Positions 48,822-62,130 of a stretch of DNA of 64,000 bases are shown in pieces. The DNA comes from Casuarius casuarius (Eukaryota > Chordata > Aves > Casuariiformes > Casuariidae): contig PTFA01000024.1 in the NCBI GenBank assembly GCA_003342895.1, positions 3,113,052-3,177,051 of the forward strand. The letters are read 5' to 3'. Within the stretch, counting starts at the first letter, position 1. The number at the start of each line of letters is the position of its first letter. The translations under genes were made by a program, and so were the position numbers. The notes below the pieces were generated by a model, which was not told the DNA's origin, made no database searches, and saw only the letters and a list, made by a program, of their open reading frames with translations.

Positions 48822-51800
48822 GTAAGACTTTGTACAAATACTTTTTCAAGTAACTTCTGAATCATGTTCCCAAAGAGGAGAAGCCAGGAAAATGGCAAAA
48901 CACATAGTAAATAGTTTTCAGATACCTTAGGTGTACTTTTTTATTTTGCTTTTACAGGTAAATCTTTCACCAATATTAATATAGCTCCAAAAGGGCTTAA
49001 AGGATATTTTCTTCCTGGTCTTCGGCTGTGCCAGGCCCCTCTTGAAAATTATTGCAGGTTTGTTGAATGGTGCTACCCAAGAAGGCACTTATCTGGACAC
49101 AATTTTAGTGACATTTAAGCCAATGAGAATTAGAATGTGCGTAAAATCTACAATGTACTTGTCAAAATTAGGCTAGAGAGCTGATCTGGAGCATCGTATT
49201 TTTAGGTATTTGCTGTAGTTTCTTATGAAAAGATATAAGTTTGCAAATTAGCCATAGAAAAAATTTAAATGAAAAATATACTAGCAGAAAGGTATCACAG
49301 ACAAATGGAAATATGTTGACTTTTCCTGACTCTTCATAATGAATGATTCATTTCTATCAGGTCCTCATTGCAATTCTTTTTTTAAAAATATCACTATACT
49401 GTTCTAAAAGGAGTACCTAAATGCTGGTTTGTCTTGAGAAGTATCCCTTAATCATTTTGCTTCTAAAAGATATTTTCTGAGAATTGTAGCAAATAGTGTT
49501 TTGCAGGTATTTTCACTTGACAGGCTGAGCTTATTGGTTTTAGAGGACTGTGATGTTGACATCTTCTAGCAACTGGAGACTGCAGTTTCAAATTATCATA
49601 GTCAAATTTTGGCAGCAAAGTAATAAAACAATCCCTTTTGGAGGAACAAATATAAAGTGATATGAGGGGATATAATGCTTGTCTTTTGAATTTAAGAAGC
49701 AGTGAACGTCACCTCTTTGAGTCATCTTCCAGTTGCTGGTGGTCTATCATGAACCATGGCAATATCATAGACAGCTGAGTATTTCTGTTATTAAATGAGA
49801 ATAATTGTTGCTAGGTTATGATCTATGTGCAGAATTGTTGTATATGAGTACCTTTGCATTGACTTTGAGTTACATTTGCCACATCAGCTTTGAACTGAAC
49901 CCTGTGAGTAGTCACAAAATGTTAATTATTATTTTGTCAAGATGCTGTGTTCATGAGGGGCATAAAAGTAGAAGGATAGATACATGATAGGATTCTGGAT
50001 TTTCCTTTCTGACAATCTAGACTATGCAGGTATTTGAAAATTTTCTTAGTGTGCTGTTTTGAACTTACAATGTACATTTCTGTGGTATTTGCAACAGTGA
50101 CCTTTTAAAATGATTTCATGTCTAGGCAGACTTGTAGTTCCAATGCAGGTGGCACATCTTTTTTTTTGACATTTGGAAGTTAAACGATGCTGGCTTATAA
50201 AATGATAGTTACTGGTTTTGTATTCTGTACTGGAATGTGGACCAAATTTTGCTTTGTTTTTCTGCAGAGTCTCTTTGGCTGTATGTCTTCATTGGGATAG
50301 CATTTTATTTTTCTTAACTAGCTTAAAGGCACAACTGTACCACTAATACTTAACCATATTTGCTGATCTAAAGCAATATGGTCTGCACAAACAAAGTGTC
50401 ACTGTCTTACAGTTCTTTCGGTGCATAGATGCTTTTTGGCTTTTACTCTGAAACAGACTTGGAATTATAATTTTTTTCTGTTGAAGTTACAGCATATTTG
50501 ACTACATGCTGGGCATTTTCTTGGCTCATCTTCCTATGACCACGTCTAGAGCACAGGATATTTTTTCAAGCAGGAAGCCGTATTTTCCTGTTTGTTGTTA
50601 ATTTTACATTTGCAATTTTCTGTTTATCATAAAATAATGATGAATGATTAGCTCCTCATTCTGATCACATAGTTCCTGATCTAAAACTTTCTGAAGTTAG
50701 GAGTTTTCAGATGAATTTCGAATCAGGATCTAGTATCTTAATCTTCATTATTCATTAATTTATCTGTCTCTAGACATCCCCATGCTATGTCTGAAGTTTC
50801 AAATACCCACAGGAAGCAGTCTGTGCTACGCTACATCACAGAGCATTTGACATATTAGCCTAATTTTTATTAAGGAATCCTAAAATTCATGTTTGCTCAT
50901 TAACTTGCTCATATGCATTAAGAAACATAACATGAGCCTTGAGGTATGTACTAAATTAATAAGGCTGATGGTCTGATACTACAGGCACCAGTTCCCTCAC
51001 AAGAAGACACCTGGCACCAGCTGGTCCATGCAACCCTTCAATTATATATAAACCAAAATTGTTCGTTACATTTAAAAAGTTACTTTTACTTGAGGGTGAT
51101 AATTATTTCACAGTTTGTCTATATCTGTGCTAAATCCTCCTTATCAGTTTTCCTGATTAGATAAGTCTAAGCTCTATGTCCTTTAAAAGCAGACCTGCTG
51201 GGTAAGGAATTTCCATTGCTGATTTCTCTGCAGCCCACCACCAGTAAGAAAAATTTCCTTATAACCTGACTGCTCGTGATCGAGTGTTACTGAGGATTAG
51301 GTCTGAAGGTCTAGAAATGTTAGCTGTGACTGCCCAAGCTAAGGAATCTAGACCCATAGCTTAAAAGCGTCAGTAAAAGTTTATTTTATATCTGGAGCTG
51401 TGTAAACCTGGCTATACTGTTTCCCAGAACTGGAAAAAGAGATGCCTAGGCAGCCTTGATCCCTTACCCATAGCTTTGTAATTGTAATATGTAAACATCT
51501 GTTACTCTTGCTTAATCTGATGCCGTTTTTTCTGAGACTTCCTTTGCACAACCAGAAGAAGCAACTGATGCATCTCGGGCCAATATTACTTCTGATATTA
51601 TGCAGTATTTACGAAGTACCCTAAAGAACTGTTAGGAAAGATGAGACAAGTTATCTGATTCAGTGTGGAAGTCAGGATATGGCCTTTCCTAATAGGCATG
51701 CTTAGTGCTTGGCACATACAAAACACACACTCACTCCCTTTCTAGCACCGCGTCACAGCCCTGTCCCTGCTTGCTTTCTTGCCCTTGTTTTCCTCCATGT

Positions 51801-53239
51801 TGCAGAGCTCAAACGTAGGAAGTGTGTCACTGAGAATCCCACGTTTGCCTTTTTTTCTGACTCCTGGTTATTGTGTATGCCACTTCTCCTGTCTGCTGGC
51901 CCTGAGTAGAAACTAAATGCCCAAATCTGATGGGTGACACCAATTGCCAGAAGCAAAAAGCTTCTGTGACTTAGTCACAGGGGAGCTCTGTAGTCTCTGG
52001 CTCTGCTGCAAACGTTGGGCATTACTTTGGAGAAGTTACTAGTCTCAGTCACATAAAAATCTGCAGTTAAATGAATTAATTAGTGGTTGCAAAGGGCACT
52101 TAAATGCTTGGGTGAACATTTAGAAATTATTTATGAATTTGGCTAAGATCTCCAATTATCTAGTGAATTTGACACCCATATTACACAAGAAGTTAATGGG
52201 AAAAGCTTGCCCAGTCTCTTGAATGGCTTTGAAAATCCCTGCCATTATAATTAATACATTAGGAAAGCGTATGCATGTACCAGTCTGACAAATGAAAAAC
52301 TATGGCTGCAACTCCAGGAACTGGATTGAAGCCCCAGTGTAAACAATCTGGTCAGGGATCTTTCCTTTCTTGTCACAGTCATGTGAAAAATCACAGCTAC
52401 TCTCAATCTGTGCCATTTAATGCTGTTGTATCTCGCATGTGACTTTTGTTTTGCTTTTTCACTTTTTTTAAATTTAAATATTAAACTTCTAGCAATGAAT
52501 TTATCTTTGTGTGAAAGGAATGAGCAAGTGCTTTCACTTGTCATATTCTTCATCAGGTCTCAAGAACCTTGTTGGTGCCTGACAAAAAGGTATTGTTATA
52601 CTAATTCTGGGTGTGATTTGAGCAAAAATGAACAGCTATGGCTAAGTTATAAGAATATTTTTCCTTTATCGATGAAAATTTAAGTTTCAGGATTCGTTCA
52701 GTACAGGAGAAATAGGAGATCTAGGGTTGCATTAATCAGTCGTATTGTATGTATTCTTTTGTTTAATGAATGTAATGTCATGTGAATCTTTGAGCAAATA
52801 AATGAATGTGCAAGCCAAGGGTCAGCAGTTATGGATAATGATAAATAAAAGCCAGCTGAATCCACATGTTGCATCATTAATTATCCAGTGACAATTGTTG
52901 GAACACAAGCGAAGTCAAGATAACTTGCTTGGGCAGCAAGATGAATAGAAGCGTTTCATTTTCAACATAGAGGAGGAGCAGGAGGACTAGCAGGCCAGAC
53001 TACTGAGCTAACTGCAGCTGGCAAGTGCTCCTAAGCTCGTCTGAAACCTACCATCATCATCACAGAAAGAGGCCACTCCTAAGGTTGTGTGGCCAGGCCA
53101 TTTGTGCCCTCAGACTTTTTATATAAGAAAAAATCAGGTAAAATATTTTTGCAACATGTGCAATGTTTGCAGTTCATCTAGTATGTTTGTATGCTTATTG
53201 TGAAATCTGTTATAGTATAATGAGTCTTCACTACCCTGT

Positions 53240-53431
53240 TGCATGCATGAGTGTAGCTATACACTGGATTGAATTAGAGTAAAGTTGCATGCACTGTTTG
53301 TTGTACAGCAGTGTCTAGACTATAAGGCTGCATGTCTTTTGTTGTTGTCTAATTGAATGCAATATTAGTTTGCTGCATGCAACTTCAGAAAGTCACACCT
53401 CCCCATGCTGAGTAAAACATTATAATGCATG
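53240..53431 (+). promoter_or_regulatory. Cluster of six TGCATG motifs in intron 2
   Basis: TGCATG occurs at 53240, 53244 (overlapping), 53286, 53329, 53374 and 53426, six times in 192 bases, often as GCATGC. TGCATG is the binding site of RBFOX splicing regulators, which are prominent in neurons, where SHC3 is expressed. The cluster is about 4.4 kb after exon 2 and 7.7 kb before exon 3, so any role would be distal. A tandem-repeat or chance origin is possible. Confidence 0.5.
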
Positions 53432-56400
53432 CTGTGTTAATAACAAGTAGATCAAAGGGCTGAGATACTTCATTTTAGCAATGGGCCCGAATCCAAACCC
53501 TGATCCTAATTCTCTCCCTGAACTTTGTTGGGCTGAACAATTTGATTTGATTCCTCTCCCAATTTGGAGGTTGAACCTATCATTATTAAAAGTGAAAAAT
53601 CAAACCCACATATGCGCCATTGTCCCAAGCTTTTGGAGGGAAGATAATACAAATCCAGATTTTTGAGCTGGGTTCGAGTCCACCGCTAAACAGCATGAAT
53701 GAAATTAATTTATTATACTGTTTCCTTCAACCATGTCTGTATTCTTTGCAGAAATTCACTTTCAACAAGCATCACCAAAAAATGCAGGAAGACGCTGGAA
53801 GGGAAGAATGGCTCCACTGTGAGTTCTGAAGACAGATAGGTAACATATGTTCTCTGCAGTGAATTCCATATGTTTGCTCAATCTCCTCCTTAACATACAC
53901 GCTGGCCTGGAAGGTGAGTTTGGTTCGCCCCTGCTTTCTGCTACATGGACTTGGGGAGGCACCTAGGGGATGGTGCTTAGGGGATCGCAGAACATGTGAA
54001 CCCAGGCTGCAGGTCTGGGTGCACGGCTGTTTGGGGAAGTGATGTGAACAAGAGTCCTCTTTCCTTTTGCACAGTTTCTTCAGGGCTGAGCTGAGGCAAG
54101 CGAGGGGTGCTGGCTCGGTGCTTTCCTCCCCAGGAAACAGGATTCCAAAAAGTGGATGAGGACATGGTTATAATTCCTACAGTGTTGCCCCACTAAGTGG
54201 GGCAATGGCAGAAAGAGTAACTGATACTATCAGGGAATAATTTACATTTGCTTGTTTAGCTCTGATTCAGTGGCACAGAAATGGGTTAGAATAAGCAGGC
54301 TTTTGTATGCTTAACATTTAAATCTTTCATTTTCAATGTATTATTAATGGGAAAAAAGTTAACTAGTATTTGGTTTAATTTGACTAATATATGGTAATGT
54401 AATGCCCGAGTGAGAATAATTAATTGCCCCATTCCACTTGCCTTTGTGAGAAAGCAAGGAGTCTCCCAGGGGATGGGGAAAGTGAAGAGTTGAAAGCCAA
54501 ATAGTCACGGAAGCAGATACAGGTGTAGCTGTACCCTGGGTTTTCAGAAAGCTGATGAATCCACTTAGTTCTACAGAAGCAGAAGGTCAGAAGCAGACTG
54601 GTCTTAATGTGTTTTAAACACAAATCTTAGTGCAAAGTCAACAATTGCCTTACTCCTTGGCAACAGAGACACTCTGAAATTCTTCTGTTAATTGTACTTA
54701 GAGACTTTGATTACATATAGAAACCAAGGCAATTTGTCTTCTGTGTGGTATGTCTAATCACACCAGACAGTTCACTGTCATTGGACAGTCCTTGGCAAAG
54801 ACAGCTTGTATATTTATAAAATGCCATATATCTTATGGGGTAATATGAAAGGTCAGTGTTAGAACTTTAATCATCTTATAAAAAAGAAGTTTTGGAAGAT
54901 ACCTATTTCTAAAGTCATGCTTTGGAGTCAATTAGGAGCTAGAAGAAAATGTTCCTTGGACAAAGTTTTTTTAATTTTATTTATTGTGAGGTTTCCCAGG
55001 TTTTCCTCTGAAATATCTGTTATGGGCTACTTTCTGAGAGAGAGAATATTATACTAAATGACCTGAGGCTGGACCCAATTTGGAGGCCACTATGATCCTG
55101 ATTTAGCAACAGAAGACAGCTTTTATTTCTTTCTGTCCATTTCCCTGACCACTACTCGACTAAACAGCTAGATGCAGAATGGAAGAAAGCCTGAAGACCC
55201 CAGAAGAAGTTAAAGGATTAGAGATCCACTTAACAGATCTAGACCTCCAAGTACATTTTTATTTAGTTTATTGGCATCATTGACCTTATTCTTCACATAT
55301 GCAGGGTTGTGCAGAAGGAGAATTTTTGTAGGTATGCGTTCAGCTTTCAGTTTATCTTCACAAAAGCTGCAAGCAGTATTTTAAGAGCTTTTCTCTTTGA
55401 AAGGTACCCTTAGGTTTGGACCATGATTGTCAGGTATATATAACTGCATATATATATCTCTGCAGTGGAGGCACAGTTGTATGCATCTTTGGATGTGTAC
55501 ATTTGCCATAGCCAAGGAAAAATGGACATGTTTGCTCCAGTTTTGCCAAGTGCAAAACTGACCGTGTGTACATAAAGTGAATGGTTACATATGTAAATAA
55601 GGTATGCTGTTGGATGCACAGTTTCACTCCACTTTTCCGAAAATCAGAGCATTGTTCTGACCACATTAGAAGAAGCCATCAAGAGCGGATAGATCTCTCT
55701 GCTAGTGATGAATAAAACAGTGAGAGTTTCTGAACTTTTGTATTATAAAAGAAGGTACAGACTGTACTGAAATTGTCTCAAATATCACTTGAAATTGCAT
55801 TATCTATACATACTGAGAACAGAGCTCTCATTAAGCATACCGATGGATGAAAAGTTTCTTTGACAGTAAAAGCAAAAGAGGCCTGCTGAATATATGGACT
55901 TCTGTTAGCAATTTAATGCAAGTCCCACAATGAAGGCTTAGGAGAGTGAAAATAATAGCCATGTTGCCCTGCTAGAATCACCAATAGAAAATTACTCCTT
56001 ATGCCTAACAGTTGCCAAAGACAACCTTACTACTGTGTAAAGTCTATTAAATATACCAAAAATGAAATTGGCCAGCTTGCTTTTGTTTTCTGCTTATAGA
56101 TTTTCTACATGTGAAAAGACCTCATTTCAAGAAACAAAATGAGGACCTGGGAGGAAGAAAAGGAGAAACCGTCTTCTACTTGCTCTACAAGTTGACAATA
56201 GCTTGCTTGACACATCTGGCAATGTCACGTTGTTCCACAAGTCTTTTCTTCCAAGCTTCCCATCACATATAGAGCAGAACAGGCTCTACTCCTGGGAGGC
56301 TGCTGTGAACAAATGGCATCACTAGGTCTCTCTGCCACGTTCTCAGTGGACCCCCCTGCAGGGCTACAGTACACTAAATTGGTGGCACTGGGCCTAACCG

Positions 56401-59400
56401 CTCTTCACAGCTACCCTTCCGCCCTTCCTTTCCTTATTTGCTGCTCTATTTTCATTAGCTACTTTTTCAGCCTTACATCTTCCGACCATCGTCAGTTTGC
56501 CTGTTGACATTTAAAGTTTTGTTAACAGTAATATATTGCCGTGGTCCTCAGGGTCTGTGAATGTCCCCTTTGCTTCTTCATTCAGCACATAGTAGTTTTG
56601 CCTGTTTTGTAAATGAACAAATAATATTTCAATTATTAAATAGATTTCTAAAAATGTATTTTTGGTGCCTGTTTTTTTTCAGAAGCAAGTTATTTTTAAT
56701 TTCAGTATAGATTTTGTTTCTCCTCAGCAGATACAGATACAGTGCATGGTAGTGATTTATAAACTATTAAAAAGATTGGCAGGGGTTTTAATACTGTTAA
56801 GAAATTACTGGAGGCCTTATGTACAATTCTTCTGGACATGTCATTCTTTCATTAATAAAATCTATCTTTTGATGTCTATTTTTATAAACATTTTTGATGT
56901 CTAGCTGTGAAGCCCCAACCTTCGGAGGCGGCAAAGGTAAACTTGGGAACTGTAGGGTACTAGAAGATGTTAACAAGAGAATATCGGTGGGTTTTTGGTC
57001 TTCTCATACAAAACATTTCAGAGCAAAAACTAGTCACAGCTGCTAGTCTCAATGTCTGAGATGGCTATTCTTTTTCCAAATACGTTGAAAAAATTCTGTG
57101 CAATTTGTATGTGCCTGTCATTCCCCTGAAACATTAGTTCCAGAATTCTGTTTCTTAATCAATTAAATGGTTTTAATTAAAAGCAGCAACAACAAAACCC
57201 AACATCACAACCAAAAAATCACTGAAACCACAAGAAGAGGGGGTATTTTCACATGATGGTGTTTCATAAAGGAACAGATTTCAGCTTCCTGAGTGGGCTA
57301 CTTTATATAACAGCCAGAATAAAATATGACTGAAGTTACAAAAAATATCAGGGCATTAGCCTTTTTAATAGAACAAAATGCCAATGTAAAATGCCTCTTC
57401 TTCTGTCTCAGAGAGATGTCAAGTCACTTTAAAGCGGAACAGGTCAGCTTGGGAAAATGCATTTTGATAATTCTTCACTGGATACATTTGCATGCTGAAA
57501 TCTATATTCAAATATACAATGTGTTTTGTGCCAAGAAAATGACTCCACAGCATGACCATCTGCAAAGCAGAAAATACTCTTGGACAGATTTGGAACTCAG
57601 CATGTGGTCCTTGCTGCAGACTGCACAGTAGCTAATTTTACAAGAGAGCAAGATAACTTTACACTGGTATTTCTCTGAGATCAGTGCCTACCCCATGAAA
57701 TGGCATGTGGCATAGAAAAATGTAGCAGGCATCTATGTCAAATAACTTTCTTATTGGAAAGGAAGAAAATATAATCACATCCAACTTTTCCAAAGTCCAT
57801 GCAACTGTTTAGCCATGCAAGTATGTCCAGAATTTCTGCTTTTGCATTTCTTGACAAACGTTTCCATGTGTGAGTCAGATAACAGCACTCTTGACCTAGC
57901 AGCTATTTCTATTTCTGAGTGTGATTTTGTGGCTCAGGTGTTTATGCTGCATAGGCATCTGCAAATTCGACCTGCTGCAAAAAGAGAAGATGTCTGCTCT
58001 GTGCTGTCTGGCAATGCAAGTTAAAAATAAGCTTTAGGGCGTTTTTTCCATATCATCGTTAAAGACCTCTCACAAAGATGATCTGGAATATTCTCATGGA
58101 AATCCAGGAACCTTCCCCCGGGAAAGTGCACCTCTGCATGGCAGAGGATATCCAGCTGACTTTTTTCTTCCCATATTCATCAGATACTTCTGCAAAACTC
58201 CTTAACTCCCAGGTGGAGAAAGTACTGCACCTTTTGTTGCAGGTACATGAGGGATTGCTGCTGAGAAAGCTGTCTCCGGGCCTGGCAGACCACTCTGATC
58301 TTGCATAGACAGTCTTGCTTTCAAAATATCTTTTCTGAAGTTCCTAGCATTTTCACCAAAAGCATTGTTAACTTAAACCAGCAGTCGCCTGAGTACATTT
58401 ACTATTCACAGAATTTCCAGAAACAGAGTTAAAGCAATTGTCCAGCTTAAGTGCAGACAACCTGCCTTATCTGGATAGCATTGTGATGAGTTGTCACCAT
58501 TCTCAGGTCTCCTCCGTTTCCAGTGCTCATGTGGACTTTTGGAGTGCTGAGTTTGGTAAAACTGTGATATTTTCCTGAAAGGGACACCCACAGTTGGAAA
58601 ATCTGTAACGCTTTGTTATTGAGCATGAGGTTGTGTATCCTGGCTGTCAGCTGCTTACTGCTCACCCAGCTCTTCTGAGATGTGGTGTGCAACAGCAACC
58701 AAAGTGCCTTGCTAACCCGGTGCCGGCTTTCAACTCTTGTGCCTGCGCCTTTCCTGTCCTGGGCTCAACTGACTGTTTTGATCAACAAGATCCTTGAATC
58801 AGATGGGTCTACTGGGCTATGTGGTTGCTTCTTGATAAGCAGGAGAAGCCTACAGGCAGAAGGGGTAGGAGCAAAAACATTGCAAGCACCAGCCCCGCAC
58901 CAGAAATACAACGAGCTCTTAAGCTCTATTTGTCGGGAAAAACTGAAAATTCTCCTTGTTTCCTACCTGCTCCATGTTGCTGCTACAAGTAGAAGATGGT
59001 GGAGGCAAGTAGGAAGAGAAAGGAAATTGCAAGCAAATGCATCTGTCAAGCACAGTTCATGTCTCTTGGAATGGATATACTTTTTGTGAGAGAGAAAACC
59101 TGCAGGTAGTCTTAATACGCTAAGTGGGATAGCAAGACCACTGATGGGAACAGAGAGAACAGAGGTGAACACATGAGAGGAGGAGACCCGAAGGATGAAG
59201 ACCTGAATATTATGTCTGAATATCATAATGATAAGTAGGTGTGATGTTTGCTGTGCTGTATTTCTAAGATACATCAGGGCTGCTCTTTTAAACCAACCGA
59301 TTTTCACCTGCTATCTAAGAAAAGTTGGTAACTACTTTAACTAAACACTTGTTTGATTTCGAAGAGGCATTGTGGTAAATGTGGGAGCTGAATTCAAGCA

Positions 59401-59652
59401 CTGAACTGTGAAAGGGAGTGCTGTTGCAGCTGTGATGGTCTAAGGACATACGCAAGGCAGGGTTTGTAGTGAGGGGCAATATTATTAGACCAGCAGATAC
59501 AGTTGGGGAACAAGCAAACAAAAAAACAAGCTTTGGAGCAAGCAAGCCCTCTTCTAGATGTAAAGAAAGGAGTGTGCCTGAAAGCTTTTGGATTATCTCT
59601 TCCTATAAATCCTACTTTTCTTCAGAGTGACAGGATTTTAAACCTGCTGTGA

Positions 59653-59717
59653 GGCCTGATCCAAAGGAAAAAAAAACCATGGGATTGTTTCAGGTGATTT
59701 GAACTTTGGATTGGGCC
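59653..59717. repeat. Palindromic MITE-like repeat
   Basis: Arms GGCCTGATCCAAAG (59653-59666) and CTTTGGATTGGGCC (59704-59717) are inverted copies matching at 12 of 14 positions. They flank a 37-base centre containing an A tract. This resembles a short palindromic element (GGCCTGATCCAAAG...CTTTGGATCAGGCC) widespread in turtle and crocodilian DNA. Family name unknown to me. Confidence 0.6.
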
Positions 59718-59989
59718 CTAGGTAAAAGCACCTAAGACTTAACTATGTAGCAACTACTGATTGCATAACGATAAATCTGTGCCATCATTTGTTGGGTCAT
59801 TATATATTGAATGCTAGTATATATGACCTCTCCCTCCTGACTCCTTTGATAATGCTATGTATTCACCTAGGGTGTAGTTGAAATACTGTCCTGCTCATGG
59901 CATTAAATTCAAGGCATTTAGTATTTTTAGCAAGGTTGTGTTTCAAGGTTTGGATTATTTTGACAGCTCTTCAGCTTGCAGTTCATAAT

Positions 59990-60560
59990 CTCATATTCTG
60001 TATTTTTTTGCATAAAATACATATTATTTGCTTGTTTTTGTTTATAATATACTGTTAATGGTCTGGGCTCTCAATCAATATTTAGAACAGTTAAACTATA
60101 GTTTGCAGATATCCTTATTGGTCCCCGTGGAGCCATTCTGTCTTACGGTATCAGTTAATGGGACAGATCTATTACAGCAGTGTTGCTAATTGTCACAGGA
60201 ATGTCCGTGCATGCACTGTAGCAATTTTTAAATACTGATCAGCTCGACTGCTTGGATCATCTCTTGTTAAATGCTGAAAGGATCTAAAAGATTTGTTTGT
60301 AGCTGTATGATTGGAAAAGTTCCGGTTATATATAGTTATTCTCCTAATTCAAATTCGTTCTCAATATGGATTGCTTCACTTTTAGGCTATTAGCATAACG
60401 GGAAGAATGAAGCAATATTAGGAAATTGAAGAAAAATGTTAATGGCATTCATTTTCTTTACCATGTAAAAATATGGCCACAAATATATTGTTTGGGTCAT
60501 AATGAACAAATATCAGTTAAAACGTTTGTGTCAAAATGTATGTCACAGGTATCACGTACA
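59990..60560. promoter_or_regulatory. Candidate conserved non-coding block in intron 2
   Basis: Repeat-free AT-rich sequence about 0.5-1.1 kb before exon 3, containing motifs such as TCAATCAATATTTAGAACAG, TATGATTGG and TTCAAATTCGTTCTCAATATGG. Its balanced, non-simple composition resembles conserved enhancers. Visual judgement only. Confidence 0.25.
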
Positions 60561-61100
60561 ACATGCATTTTACCAGGAATATTTTAGGGTTCTGATATTC
60601 TGTAAAGCCAGGAGGCTTTGCTCTGACTATACAAGTGTACAGTAAGTAGAAAAAAATGATAGTTACTACTTTTTACATTACAAAAAGGTTAAAAAAGGTC
60701 TGGAGCAATGTTTCTTAAAGACATCTCTTATTATCAGATTCCCCATGATTTAATAAGATACAAAAATGAGAGTTGGAAGAAGGTATTAAAGTAAATACTC
60801 TAATTTACAATGAGAAAAGTTCTTTTTGATGGCGTAAGGAATGTTTTTATCATTTGTGGTTCTCGAGTTGCTGTTCCTTACACTAACATTGACCATTAAG
60901 TGTCTTCTGCATTAGAGTAGAGTAATCTAAATTTGAATGACACCTATTTTAGTGGTGAGAAAAGAGCTAACTGACCCACTCACTGTCCTCACTTGTGAAT
61001 ACAAATACTGTCTGGAGCTGTTCTCTTCCAGTGCATTTCAGAAGGATAATGAAGAAACCCACACATCCATTTGCTGTAAAGCTTTTTTCTGTCTCTTCAG

Positions 61101-61164
61101 GGAAGCAATCAGTCGTGTTTGTGAAGCCGTGCCTGGTGCCAAAGGAGCCTTCAAGAAACGAAAG
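61101..61164 (+). CDS. SHC3: SHC3 coding exon 3 (PTB domain)
   Basis: A 64-nt exon. The acceptor is TCTCTTCAG ending at 61100 and the donor is AAG then GTATTT. Its first G completes the split Arg-204 codon. It then encodes 21 residues (205-225), EAISRVCEAVPGAKGAFKKR then K, ending in phase 0. This is the Shc-specific helical insert after the first PTB strands. AKGAFKKRK matches Shc3; I recall ANGAIKKRK in Shc4 and AKGATRRRK in Shc1. The basic KKRK end adds to the positive surface that in Shc PTB domains is linked to phosphoinositide binding. A longer open frame running through this exon from 60937 is chance extension into both introns. Confidence 0.95.
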
Positions 61165-61439
61165 GTATTTTTCTTTTCTTTAAGCAAAGTTGACCATATT
61201 TTCTTAGTTCAACACAGAGGAGACCAGGCACAGCAGGCAGGTGAGCTTAAAGTAGCTTTGAGAATTGCAGATCATTAATCATTTAAAGTATAGGTTGTTT
61301 TCACCCACTCTGTGTAGCCTGTCGCCCTTTTGGTCAGGATCTTCTTTTATAGGCATCTAGAAGTATGAGTACATCTAGGAAATGATTGTCACTTGCATTT
61401 ATGTTCCTACTGCAGAAAATCCCTTTTTCTTTCCTCTGT

Positions 61440-61790
61440 AGGCTGTAGGTGGAAGGCTTAAAACAATCTAGAGGGGATGCTTTTCCATACAATGCATGCG
61501 TAAACTGTGGAAACTGTTGCTAGAAGCTATTGCTGAGGCCAAAAACATAAATAGTTTTGCAAGTGATTAGCTCAGTGCTTGGAGGATAGCCCTTCTGGTG
61601 ATGATTGTTCAACAGTTTAGGAAGCTCCTGAGTTGTTGGTTTCTGGAAATGGAGAGAACGTACCAGGTGATTCTCAGTTTCTGATACTATTTTCATAAAC
61701 ATCTGCTGCTGGCTCTTTGGTGGCCAGCACTGAAGGCAGGACAGATGGTCTTTGGCCTAACACAGTTATTACTGTGCTTTTATTTGTGTA
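61440..61790 (+). mobile_element. Decayed CR1-type LINE, 3' end
   Basis: The stretch AATGCATGCGTAAACTGTGG, AACTGTTGCTAGAAGC, TGAGGCCAAAAAC (61490-61548) and, further on, CATCTGCTGCTGG, then a GACAGATGGTCTTTGGCCTAAC segment (61701-61760), follows the order of the CR1 3' region common in turtles, crocodilians and birds (TGTGGAACT..., GAGGCCAA..., CATCTGGTACTGG..., GATGGACC...GGTCTGA). It is heavily diverged, in + orientation and 5'-truncated. Assignment is from memory of that consensus. Confidence 0.55.
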
Positions 61791-61799
61791 GCAGGAGTT

Positions 61800-62130
61800 A
61801 GGATCCGCAGGCGAGGAGTGGAGGACACCTTGGCTCGGCCGCTGTGCTGCCGGCCATCACGGCCTGGCTAGCACTGGCTCTTGCCCCTCGACCACGTGGG
61901 ACCGAGAGCTGCTTTGCACTGCTTGACCTCTTGGGAGATCGCTTGACTGCTGTTGCAGCTGGAGCTTTGAAAACCTGCCCGATCATATAGCCTGCAAGTA
62001 TAGGAGAGGCTGCGGTGTAGCGGTTAGGATGTGTTGGCAGCTTTGGGACCGGCCCAGCCTTTCCGCTTTGGCACCTGTCAGTGAGCTCGGTGCTGCTGCA
62101 GCCATGCCACTAGGAGACCCCCGGCTCGCA
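61800..62130. promoter_or_regulatory. Intronic patch with raised CpG density
   Basis: Nearly twenty CpGs in about 330 bases, with a CACGTG E-box (61894-61899), directly after the CR1 remnant in intron 3. The centre has a weak tRNA-like head (GTGTAGCGGTTAGG, 62014-62027). It could be an alternative promoter or enhancer, or an old GC-rich insertion. Open frames here show no homology I recognise. Confidence 0.35.

Larger units (their letters stand above)
48822..61100 (+). other. SHC3: SHC3 intron 2 (12.3 kb)
   Basis: Phase-2 intron with a strong GTAAGA donor and a pyrimidine-rich TCTCTTCAG acceptor. No further exon is recognisable. Notable contents, listed separately, are a TGCATG cluster near 53.3 kb, a palindromic repeat near 59.7 kb, and AT-rich sequence at 59.99-60.56 kb that looks constrained. 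The remainder is featureless AT-rich DNA with occasional short purine tracts. Confidence 0.85.

Noticed and set aside
53671..53681. Exact tRNA B-box word GGTTCGAGTCC
   Set aside because: No A box at suitable distance and no cloverleaf can be drawn, so it is neither a tRNA gene nor a supported SINE.
60937..61278. 113-codon frame spanning SHC3 exon 3
   Set aside because: Only 61101-61164 is coding. The flanks are intron sequence that happens to lack stops, and the splice signals are clear.
62009..62060. tRNA-like GTGTAGCGGTTAGG head
   Set aside because: No matching B box or acceptor stem; not a tRNA and too weak to call a SINE.
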